Assembly: GCF_017876625.1 (NCBI RefSeq)
Contig: NZ_JAGIOH010000001.1
Coordinates: 6,345,501-6,409,500 of the forward strand
Direction: 5' to 3'
Length of the DNA: 64,000 bases
Source of the DNA: Streptomyces syringium
Lineage (GTDB): Bacteria; Actinomycetota; Actinomycetes; Streptomycetales; Streptomycetaceae
A program made the position numbers and the translations under genes. Below are positions 58,311 to 64,000 of this stretch, one piece after another (the stretch's first letter is position 1; every line of letters begins with the position of its first letter). The notes below the pieces were generated by a model. The model did no database searches and was not told the origin of the DNA. It was given only the letters and a program-made list of their open reading frames with translations.

Positions 58311-59177
58311 GTGGCGGACGCGCGCGGTGCAGGCGCCCCGACTGTCCTGCGGGTCGTGCTCGGCAAGCGGCTGCAGGACCTCAGAGAGAAGGCCGGGCTC
58401 TCCTTCGAGGAGGCGGGCCGCGCCCTCGACGTCACGCACGCCACCGTCCGGAGAATGGAAAAGGCCGAGGTCGGCCTGAAGATTCCGTACGTCGAGAAGC
58501 TGCTGCGGGTCTACGGCGTCACCGACCCGGCAGAGGTCGAGGGCTTCCTCACCCTCACCCGGGAAGCCAACCGCCCCGGCTGGTGGCACCGCTTCCGCGA
58601 CGTCCTGCCCGAGTGGTTCAGCGCGTTCGTCAGCCTGGAGGGAGAGGCCAATCTCATCCGCGCCTACGAACCGCACTACGTCCCGGGCCTGTTGCAGACG
58701 GAACAGTACGCCCGCGCCGTGCTCCGCGCCGGAATGCCCCACGCGCCCGACGCCGACATCGACCGCGCGGTGGCCGTCCGCCGCGAGCGCCAGAGCCTGC
58801 TCACCCGGGACCGGGCGCCGCTCCTGTGGGTCGTGATGGACGAGACCGTGCTGCGCCGCCCGATCGGCGGGCCCGGGGTGATGCGCGAGCAGATCGCCCA
58901 TCTCGCCGAGGCGACCGCGCTGCCGAACGTACGACTGCAGATCATGCCGTTCGCCGCCGGGCCGCACCCGGCGATGTACGGACCGTTCCATATCTTCCGG
59001 TTCCCGCTCCCCGAGCTGCCGGACATCGCCTACGCGGAAAACCTCGTCGGGGCCTCCTACTTCGACCAGCGTGACGATGTCTCGGCCTTCCTGGAGGCGC
59101 TGGACCGGATGTGCGCGCAAGCCGCGCCGGCACAGACCACCGAGGCCTTCCTGGGTGGCATTCGTAAGGAGATCTGA
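58311..59177 (+). CDS. XRE-family regulator with DUF5753 (WhiJ-like)
   Basis: A 288-aa protein. The N-terminal helix-turn-helix (LGKRLQDLREKAGLSFEEAGRALDVTHATVRRMEKAE, ~19-55) is followed by the DUF5753 domain (ANLIRAYEPHYVPGLLQTEQYARAVLRA to the C-terminus). These proteins occur in dozens of copies per Streptomyces genome, usually with a DUF397 partner, and some (WhiJ) repress development. GTG 58311 is chosen, 6 bases after GGAGGGGG. It is followed 3 bases later by the DUF397 gene. Confidence 0.92.
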   Translation: MADARGAGAPTVLRVVLGKRLQDLREKAGLSFEEAGRALDVTHATVRRMEKAEVGLKIPYVEKLLRVYGVTDPAEVEGFLTLTREANRPGWWHRFRDVLPEWFSAFVSLEGEANLIRAYEPHYVPGLLQTEQYARAVLRAGMPHAPDADIDRAVAVRRERQSLLTRDRAPLLWVVMDETVLRRPIGGPGVMREQIAHLAEATALPNVRLQIMPFAAGPHPAMYGPFHIFRFPLPELPDIAYAENLVGASYFDQRDDVSAFLEALDRMCAQAAPAQTTEAFLGGIRKEI

Positions 59178-59180
59178 ACC

Positions 59181-59438
59181 ATGGATCGCATCTACAACGG
59201 CATGCGGGCCACCGACCTCGGCACCGAGGGGTGGAGCAAGCCGTGGAGCGGCGGCAACGGAGGCAGCTGCGTGGAGGTCATGCGTCTGGGGGACGGCCGG
59301 GTCGCCGTCCGCCAGTCCACCGACCCGGCGGGCCCCGCTCTGATCTACACGCACCACGAGATGGAAACGTTCATCCGCGGCGCGAAGGCCGGCGAGGCCG
59401 ACTTCCTGCTCGCCGGACCGAGCGTCAGCGGCGAGTGA
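59181..59438 (+). CDS. DUF397 protein
   Basis: An 85-aa DUF397 protein: SGGNGGSCVEVMRLGDGRVAVRQSTDPAGPALIYTHHEMETFIRGAKAGEADFL contains the family's CVEV, VRDS-like (VRQS) and F-IRGAK elements. DUF397 proteins interact genetically with WhiJ-type regulators and have been likened to antitoxin/toxin partners. AAGGAGATCTGAACC precedes the ATG, and the previous stop lies inside this leader. The N-terminal MDRIYNGMRATDLGTEGWSK is a little longer than average. Confidence 0.9.
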   Translation: MDRIYNGMRATDLGTEGWSKPWSGGNGGSCVEVMRLGDGRVAVRQSTDPAGPALIYTHHEMETFIRGAKAGEADFLLAGPSVSGE

Positions 59439-59519
59439 GGCGGCCCCGCCGGCGAACGCGGCGGGGCGGCACCGGCACAACGGGCACCGAAGGTCATGCG
59501 TACCGAAGGGAACAACTGC

Positions 59520-60353
59520 GTGAGCGAGCAGGGATTCACGGTCGACCAGATCGACACCAGCCGGCCCCACCCGGCCCGGATGTACGACTACTACCTCGAC
59601 GGCTGGGACAACTACGAGGTCGACCGGCAGGCCGCCGAGCGCGTCATCGAGGCCCACCCCCAGGTCCGCCTCTCCGCCCGCGCGAACCGCGCCTTCCTGC
59701 GCCGGGCCGTCCGCGAGGTGGTGGGCGGCGGCATCCGCCAGATCATCGACGTCGGCACGGGCATACCCACCTCGCCCAACACCCACGAGGTGGCCCGGGA
59801 GGTGGCGCCGGACGTGAAGGTGGCCTACGTCGACAACGACCCGATCGTCGCCACCCACGCCGGGGCGAAGCTGACGAACGCGGGCGACGCCGGATTTGCC
59901 CTCGGCGACGTCCGCGACCCCGCGGCGATCCTCGCCGATCCCGTGGTCCGCACCCTCATCGACTTCGACCGGCCGGTGGCCCTGCTGCTCGTCGCCGTCC
60001 TGCACTTCGTCAAGGACGAGGAGGACCCCGCGGGCATCGTCGCCGCCTTCGCCGAGGCGCTGCCCTCCGGCAGCTGCCTCGTGCTCTCCCACGCCACCGG
60101 CGAACCCTACGAGGCGTACGAGGCGGGCCGCACGGACGAGGTGGCCCGGGACGGCGTCCTCGACGTCTACAAGAACGCCACCGCCACCCTGAACCTGCGC
60201 GGGCGCGCCGAGATCGCGCCGCTCTTCGGCGCGTTCACCCTCCTCGACCCCGGACTGGTCCGGGTACCGCTGTGGCGCCCGGACGGGCCGGTGCCGGGCG
60301 CCGAGGAGCTGAGCAACACCATTTTCTACGGGGGAGTCGGCCGCAAGGCCTAG
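59520..60353 (+). CDS. SAM-dependent methyltransferase-fold protein (DUF574 / Methyltransf_19)
   Basis: A 277-aa protein. N-terminal IDTSRPHPARMYDYYLDGWDNYEVDRQAAE is the diagnostic start of the actinobacterial DUF574 family. The SAM site shows QIIDVGTGIPTSPNTHEVA and VAYVDNDPIVATHA. No substrate is known for most members. GTG 59520 is preferred because GAAGGGA lies ~8 bases upstream; ATG 59496 would add eight residues without homologous look. Such genes often follow XRE/DUF397 pairs, as here, and may be co-expressed. Confidence 0.88.
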   Translation: MSEQGFTVDQIDTSRPHPARMYDYYLDGWDNYEVDRQAAERVIEAHPQVRLSARANRAFLRRAVREVVGGGIRQIIDVGTGIPTSPNTHEVAREVAPDVKVAYVDNDPIVATHAGAKLTNAGDAGFALGDVRDPAAILADPVVRTLIDFDRPVALLLVAVLHFVKDEEDPAGIVAAFAEALPSGSCLVLSHATGEPYEAYEAGRTDEVARDGVLDVYKNATATLNLRGRAEIAPLFGAFTLLDPGLVRVPLWRPDGPVPGAEELSNTIFYGGVGRKA

Positions 60354-60361
60354 GGCCTGTC

Positions 60362-60922
60362 CTAGCGGGAGCCCCGCGCCGGGATGTCGCAGCTGTCCTT
60401 GAACCCCTGGCCGGTCAGCCCGAACGCCGCGTTGACGCGCGAGCGGAGGTTCTCGACCGCGACCATCGCGGTCAGCTCGACCAGACCCTCGTCGCCGAGG
60501 TGCTGCCGCAGCCGCCCGGACAGGTCGTCCTCGACCGTCGGCGGGGTCGCGGTCATCGCCTCGGCGTACTCCATGACGTCCCGCTCCAGCGGGGTGTAGA
60601 CCTCGCTCTCCCGCCACCGGGGCACGTCGTGCAGCTTCTCGTGCGTCATGCCGTGCCTGCGGTTCTCCCAGTAGCCGAAGTCCATGCACCACGAGCAGCC
60701 GATGGCCGACGCCGACGCCATCACCGCGAGGGCCTTCAGACCGGGGTCGAGCTTCTTCCAGCGGCCCACCGACAGCTCGAAACGGGTCGTGCCGATCAGC
60801 ACCCGGCGGTGGTGGCCGTAGGCCATCAGCGGTTCGAGGACCTTCCCGTAAGCGCGCCGGGAGTACCACTCCAGCAGGCGGATCAGCGGGGTGCGGGGCG
60901 GGGTGAGGGAGATGCGGGCCAT
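60362..60922 (-). CDS. AhpD/carboxymuconolactone-decarboxylase-family protein
   Basis: A 186-aa all-helical protein with the redox pair C76-S-W-C79 (SAIGCSWCMDFGYW) followed by a conserved region ending EYAEAMTATPPTV, as in alkylhydroperoxidase AhpD-like members. It may act in peroxide reduction. The AhpD proton-relay His is not obvious near the pair, so the activity is uncertain. GGAGGT precedes ATG 60922. It converges on the methyltransferase gene, 8 bases between stops, and is divergent from alkB. Confidence 0.85.
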   Translation of the reverse strand: MARISLTPPRTPLIRLLEWYSRRAYGKVLEPLMAYGHHRRVLIGTTRFELSVGRWKKLDPGLKALAVMASASAIGCSWCMDFGYWENRRHGMTHEKLHDVPRWRESEVYTPLERDVMEYAEAMTATPPTVEDDLSGRLRQHLGDEGLVELTAMVAVENLRSRVNAAFGLTGQGFKDSCDIPARGSR

Positions 60923-61087
60923 GTCGGGTACCTCCGGTGGTCGTGCGCGTGTCGTCGCGGGTGTCGTCCGGTGGCGGCCGCTTCCGCGGTCGCCTCTGCC
61001 CGTACGACGGACGGGCCGTGCCCGTTCGTGACATCCGGGCGGGGAAGACCTGAGAAATCCTTTCCCGGCCCGCCGTGGACCCCCGCC

Positions 61088-61100
61088 TACGCTGGGGGAC
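61088..61100 (+). promoter_or_regulatory. Predicted -10 element immediately before alkB
   Basis: TACGCT (61088-61093) ends 7 bases before ATG 61101. This is the leaderless spacing, although the intervening GGGGGA could also serve as a ribosome-binding site. The -35 is weak. Confidence 0.4.
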
Positions 61101-61748
61101 ATGCACGACGAGCTGTTCCCCCGCCCCGCCGCCGAGATCGTCCCGGGCGCCGTGCACATCCCCGGCTGGCTGGACGAGGCCGCGCAGCGCCGTCTGCTGG
61201 CCGACTGCCGGGAGTGGGCGAAACCCCCGGCGGGCCTGCGGACCGTACGGATGCCGAGCGGCGGCGAGATGTCCGTACGATCGGTCTGCCTGGGCTGGCA
61301 CTGGTTCCCCTACGGCTACGCCCGGACCGTCGTCGACGGCGACGGCTCACCCGTCAAGCCCTTCCCGGACCGGCTCGGCGAGCTGGCCCGGGCGGCGGTG
61401 GCGCGCGCCTACGGACAGCAGGCGGCGACAGCCGAGTACGACATCGCGCTCGTGAACTTCTACGAGGCGGGTTCGCACATGGGCCTGCACCGGGACAGCG
61501 ACGAGAAGTCCGACGCGCCGGTCGTCTCGCTTAGCCTCGGCGACACCTGCGTCTTCCGCTTCGGGCACCCCGGCGGCCGCACCCGGCCCTGGACCGACGT
61601 CGAGCTGCGCAGCGGTGATCTCTTCGTCTTCGGCGGCCCCTCCCGGCTCGCCTACCACGGCGTCCCCCGCACCAGGCCGGGCACCGCGCCACCCGGCCTG
61701 GGCCTGACCGGCCGGCTCAACATCACCCTGCGCGTCAGCGGACTGTGA
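61101..61748 (+). CDS. alkB: AlkB-type 2OG-Fe(II) dioxygenase
   Basis: A 215-aa oxygenase that removes alkyl groups from 1-methyladenine/3-methylcytosine in DNA or RNA. Iron ligands H130-x-D132 (MGLHRDSDE) and H186 (RLAYHGVPR), plus the 2-oxoglutarate-binding RLNITLR (205-211), are all present at family spacing. Length equals E. coli AlkB (216 aa). No ada or other alkylation-response gene is next to it. Confidence 0.93.
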   Translation: MHDELFPRPAAEIVPGAVHIPGWLDEAAQRRLLADCREWAKPPAGLRTVRMPSGGEMSVRSVCLGWHWFPYGYARTVVDGDGSPVKPFPDRLGELARAAVARAYGQQAATAEYDIALVNFYEAGSHMGLHRDSDEKSDAPVVSLSLGDTCVFRFGHPGGRTRPWTDVELRSGDLFVFGGPSRLAYHGVPRTRPGTAPPGLGLTGRLNITLRVSGL

Positions 61749-62023
61749 ACGCCCTCCACACGGCGCCCGCCGGAAAAATTGACGTGCGCGCCGGGCGCCG
61801 AGCCTGCACAGTGGTTTCCCGGCCGACCTGGACGCCGCCGTCCGGGCCCCTAAGTCAACGGGGGTGGGCCCGGGCGGTGACGTCCAGGTGTACGCGCAGC
61901 TCAGCGGCCCGGCGCGTGGGATGGATCACCGTGTGCTCCGGCCGCTCGGGCCGATAATGGGGGGACCTGCCCTCCCCCGTGGCCCGCACGGCACGGGGGC
62001 GCCCCCATCGCCCTGGAGGTGCC

Positions 62024-63211
62024 GTGACCGGCTCCCGACCGCACAGCTCACCGCTCGACTCGCTGCGCCCGGCCGCCTTCGGGGCGGATCCGTCCGGGGA
62101 GCGGATGGCGCGCATCCGGCGGTCGCCGCACTTCGCCGACGGCCGGTTCGTCAATCCGGTCGCGGCCGACCGGACGCCGTCCGGCTCCATGCTGAAGTTC
62201 CTGCCCACCTACTTCCGCAAGGACGAGCGCGTCCGCAGAGCGCCTGCCGGGCCGGTGCCCGTGCACCCCACGACCATCGCCGACCTCGCGGACCCGGCCG
62301 CCTCCGGGCTGCGCATCACCTGGATGGGCCACTCCAGCGTCCTCGCCGAGATCGACGGCCGCCGACTGCTGTTCGACCCGGTGTGGGGCGAGCGCTGCTC
62401 GCCGTTCGACTTCGCGGGGCCCAAGCGCCTGCACCCGGTGCCGGTGCCGCTGGCCGAGGTCGGGCCGGTCGACGCGGTGATCATCTCCCACGACCACTAC
62501 GACCACCTGGACCTGCCGACGGTCAAGGCCCTGGCCCGGGCCGGTACGCGCTTCGTCGTACCGCTCGGCGTCGGCGCCCACCTCGAACACTGGGGGGTGC
62601 GGGCCGACCGGGTGACCGAACTCGACTGGCACGAGTCGACCCAGGTCGTCGAGGGCCTCACGCTCACCGCCACCCCCGCCCGGCACTTCTGCGGTCGGGG
62701 GCTGCGCAACACCCAGCACACGCTGTGGGCGTCCTGGGTGGTCACCGGCCCCGAGCACCGGATCTTCCACAGTGGTGACACCGGTTACTTCCCGGGCTTC
62801 GCGGAGATCGGCGCCCAGTACGGGCCCTTCGACGTCACGATGGTGCAGATCGGTGCGTACAGCGAATTCTGGCCGGACATCCACATGACCCCCGAGGAGG
62901 GCATGCGCGCCCATCTCGACCTGCAGGGCGGTGCGCCCCGCGGGATCATGCTGCCGATCCACTGGGGGACGTTCAACCTCGCCCCGCACCCCTGGGAGGA
63001 GCCCGCCGAGGGGACGCTCGCCGCGGCCCACCGCGCCGGAGCGGCGGTGGCCACCCCCCGTCCCGGGCAGCCGTTCGAGCCTGCCGCCGGGCTCCGGGCC
63101 GACCCGTGGTGGCGTGCGGTCGCGGTGCGGCCGGCGGGCGGCTGGGCCGACATCGGGGACGACGCCGCGAGCGGTGCCGAGGACGACGCCGAGGTCATTC
63201 TGCAGGCGTAG
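62024..63211 (+). CDS. MBL-fold hydrolase, NAPE-PLD/UlaG-like
   Basis: A 395-aa metallo-beta-lactamase-fold protein. The binuclear zinc motif is H156-D-H158-Y-D160-H161. WMGHSSVLAEIDGRRLLFDPVWGER, the His in TPARHFCGRG, HSGDTGYFPGF and the C-terminal PIHWGTFNLAPHPWEEP match the N-acylphosphatidylethanolamine phospholipase D/UlaG branch. The substrate may be a phospholipid or cyclic phosphate; this cannot be told from sequence. GTG 62024 is used, with GGAGGT just 3 bases upstream (tight but strong). The 275-base gap before it holds no gene. Confidence 0.88.
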   Translation: MTGSRPHSSPLDSLRPAAFGADPSGERMARIRRSPHFADGRFVNPVAADRTPSGSMLKFLPTYFRKDERVRRAPAGPVPVHPTTIADLADPAASGLRITWMGHSSVLAEIDGRRLLFDPVWGERCSPFDFAGPKRLHPVPVPLAEVGPVDAVIISHDHYDHLDLPTVKALARAGTRFVVPLGVGAHLEHWGVRADRVTELDWHESTQVVEGLTLTATPARHFCGRGLRNTQHTLWASWVVTGPEHRIFHSGDTGYFPGFAEIGAQYGPFDVTMVQIGAYSEFWPDIHMTPEEGMRAHLDLQGGAPRGIMLPIHWGTFNLAPHPWEEPAEGTLAAAHRAGAAVATPRPGQPFEPAAGLRADPWWRAVAVRPAGGWADIGDDAASGAEDDAEVILQA

Positions 63212-63324
63212 CGGGCCGGTCGGCGGCGCCCGGGCGGGTGCCGGGCTTTCGTGGCGGTATTTCACCAGGATGCGTACGAACCTCTTGTGGCGTGCGCGGA
63301 AGGGCCGCTTCAATGGCGCCGATG

Positions 63325-63343
63325 GTTAGGAAAGCTTCCTAAC
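63325..63343 (+). promoter_or_regulatory. Palindromic operator of the chitosanase gene (CsnR-type box)
   Basis: GTTAGGAAAGCTTCCTAAC is a perfect 19-bp palindrome 24 bases upstream of the chitosanase ATG. From memory it matches the operator recognised by the ROK-family repressor CsnR in front of Streptomyces csnA genes, which is released when chitosan oligosaccharides are present. Confidence 0.75.
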
Positions 63344-63367
63344 AGCCGATCGGGAACGGAGCTCCGC

Positions 63368-64000
63368 ATGCCCGCGCGCACCTCGAAGAGGATCCCTGTG
63401 TCCGGCCGTCTCGCCCTCGTGGGCCTGGCCGCCGCGATCCCCACCGCCCTCATGCTCAGCGGGGGCGGCCAGGCATCCGCCACCGCGACCTCCCCTGACG
63501 CCGCCCCCGCTCCCCGGGCGACCCTCCGCACCCTGGCGGCGGGCACCGACCTGAACGACCCGTACAAGAAGGACATGGCCATGCGGCTGGTGTCGAGCGC
63601 GGAGAACTCCTCGCTCGACTGGCGCGCCCAGTTCACCTACATCGAGGACATAGGCGACGGCCGCGGCTACACCGCCGGCATCATCGGCTTCTGTTCCGGC
63701 ACCGGCGACATGCTCGACCTCGTCGAGCGGTACACGAAGCAGAAGCCCGACAACCCGCTCGCCAAGTACCTCCCCGCCCTGCGCAAGGTCAACGGCAGCG
63801 ACTCGCACGCCGGCCTCGGCAAGCCCTTCGAGGACGCCTGGAAGAAGGCCGCCCAGCACAAGGCCTTCCAGGACGCGCAGGAGTCCGAGCGCGACCGTGT
63901 CTACTTCGACCCGGCGGTCAAGCAGGCCAAGGCCGACGGCCTGCGTGCGCTCGGCCAGTTCGCCTACTACGACGCGATCGTCATGCACGGCCCCGGCAGC
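63368..64000 (+). CDS. csnA: GH46 chitosanase, C-terminus cut by window edge
   Basis: The first 211 residues of a secreted family 46 chitosanase, which hydrolyses chitosan endo-wise. A basic N-terminus and hydrophobic core (SGRLALVGLAAAIPTALML) form the signal peptide, cut near residue 38. Catalytic E79 (SSAENSSLDW) and D97 (YIEDIGDGRGY) are 18 residues apart, as E22/D40 in the N174 enzyme. GIIGFCSGTGDMLDLVERYT and KADGLRALGQFAYYDAIVMHGPG are near-identical to known chitosanases. GGAG lies 6 bases before ATG 63368. Roughly the last 70 residues lie beyond the window. Confidence 0.95.
   Translation, partial: MPARTSKRIPVSGRLALVGLAAAIPTALMLSGGGQASATATSPDAAPAPRATLRTLAAGTDLNDPYKKDMAMRLVSSAENSSLDWRAQFTYIEDIGDGRGYTAGIIGFCSGTGDMLDLVERYTKQKPDNPLAKYLPALRKVNGSDSHAGLGKPFEDAWKKAAQHKAFQDAQESERDRVYFDPAVKQAKADGLRALGQFAYYDAIVMHGPGS

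Noticed and set aside
58182-61301. 1039-codon minus-strand open frame
   Set aside because: Runs antisense through the XRE, DUF397, methyltransferase and alkB genes; only its 60362-60922 neighbourhood is real, in a different frame (AhpD-like protein).
1-64000. tRNA, rRNA or riboswitch genes
   Set aside because: No cloverleaf with a GTTCGA-type T-loop and no conserved rRNA or riboswitch core was found by eye; a covariance-model search would be needed to exclude small RNAs.

Overview
The window is very GC-rich, with strong third-position G/C, GTG/TTG/CTG starts and stop-start overlaps. It carries a SsgA-like sporulation protein, an ATPase/XRE/DUF397 trio, a hopanoid cluster and a GH46 chitosanase. 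Together these indicate a Streptomyces chromosome. From memory, the gene order resembles the S. coelicolor region running from ssgD through the hopanoid genes (SCO67xx); I could not check this by alignment. I saw no rRNA, tRNA, CRISPR array, insertion sequence or phage gene.

Layout. 1-8.4 kb: a cut-off gene end, ssgD, an ECF sigma factor fused to membrane and extracytoplasmic segments, an orphan histidine kinase, an Asp-box secreted protein, a YciI protein, endonuclease V, a DapA-like aldolase and two small genes. 8.5-17.6 kb: a fatty-acid/acyl-CoA block (CaiB-type CoA transferase or racemase, acyl-CoA dehydrogenase, thiolase, FadB-like fusion, MerR regulator, long-chain acyl-CoA ligase). 17.6-25.3 kb: a secreted M1 aminopeptidase, a secreted S15 peptidase, a D-amino-acid-oxidase-like flavoprotein, a conserved unknown protein and an ABC-F ATPase. 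25.4-36.2 kb: a membrane NACHT NTPase broken by an apparent frameshift, Tex, a SCO6745-family protein, a crotonase lacking its usual acids, a DUF308 membrane protein, an anti-sigma-type ATPase, IPP isomerase, a CDF metal transporter and galE.

36.5-43.6 kb holds the most intriguing block: seven tightly coupled same-strand genes (DUF5941/CDP-alcohol phosphatidyltransferase, nucleotidyltransferase, sn-glycerol-1-phosphate-type dehydrogenase, second CDP-alcohol phosphatidyltransferase-like protein, GT2 glycosyltransferase, Wzm-type permease, Wzt/TagH-type ATPase). They end in a perfect 17-bp hairpin and look like a pathway for a glycerophosphate-containing surface glycopolymer or glycolipid built from the archaeal-type glycerol-phosphate enantiomer.

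43.9-55.8 kb is a hopanoid cluster: hpnC, hpnD, hpnE, polyprenyl synthase, squalene-hopene cyclase, hpnG, hpnH, dxs and hpnO. Two tiny open reading frames (21 and 28 codons) plug the gaps before hpnC and hpnE with ATGA/TGATG overlaps. Hairpins lie before the cyclase gene and before dxs. dxs supplies isoprenoid precursor, HpnC/D/E make squalene, Shc cyclises it, and HpnH/G/O build and aminate the side chain.

55.8-64 kb: tyrosine phosphatase, SGNH hydrolase, the ATPase/XRE/DUF397 trio, a SAM methyltransferase, an AhpD-like protein, AlkB, an MBL-fold hydrolase, and a chitosanase cut by the window edge with a perfect palindromic operator upstream. A family of dispersed intergenic hairpin repeats occurs at least five times in the first 37 kb.
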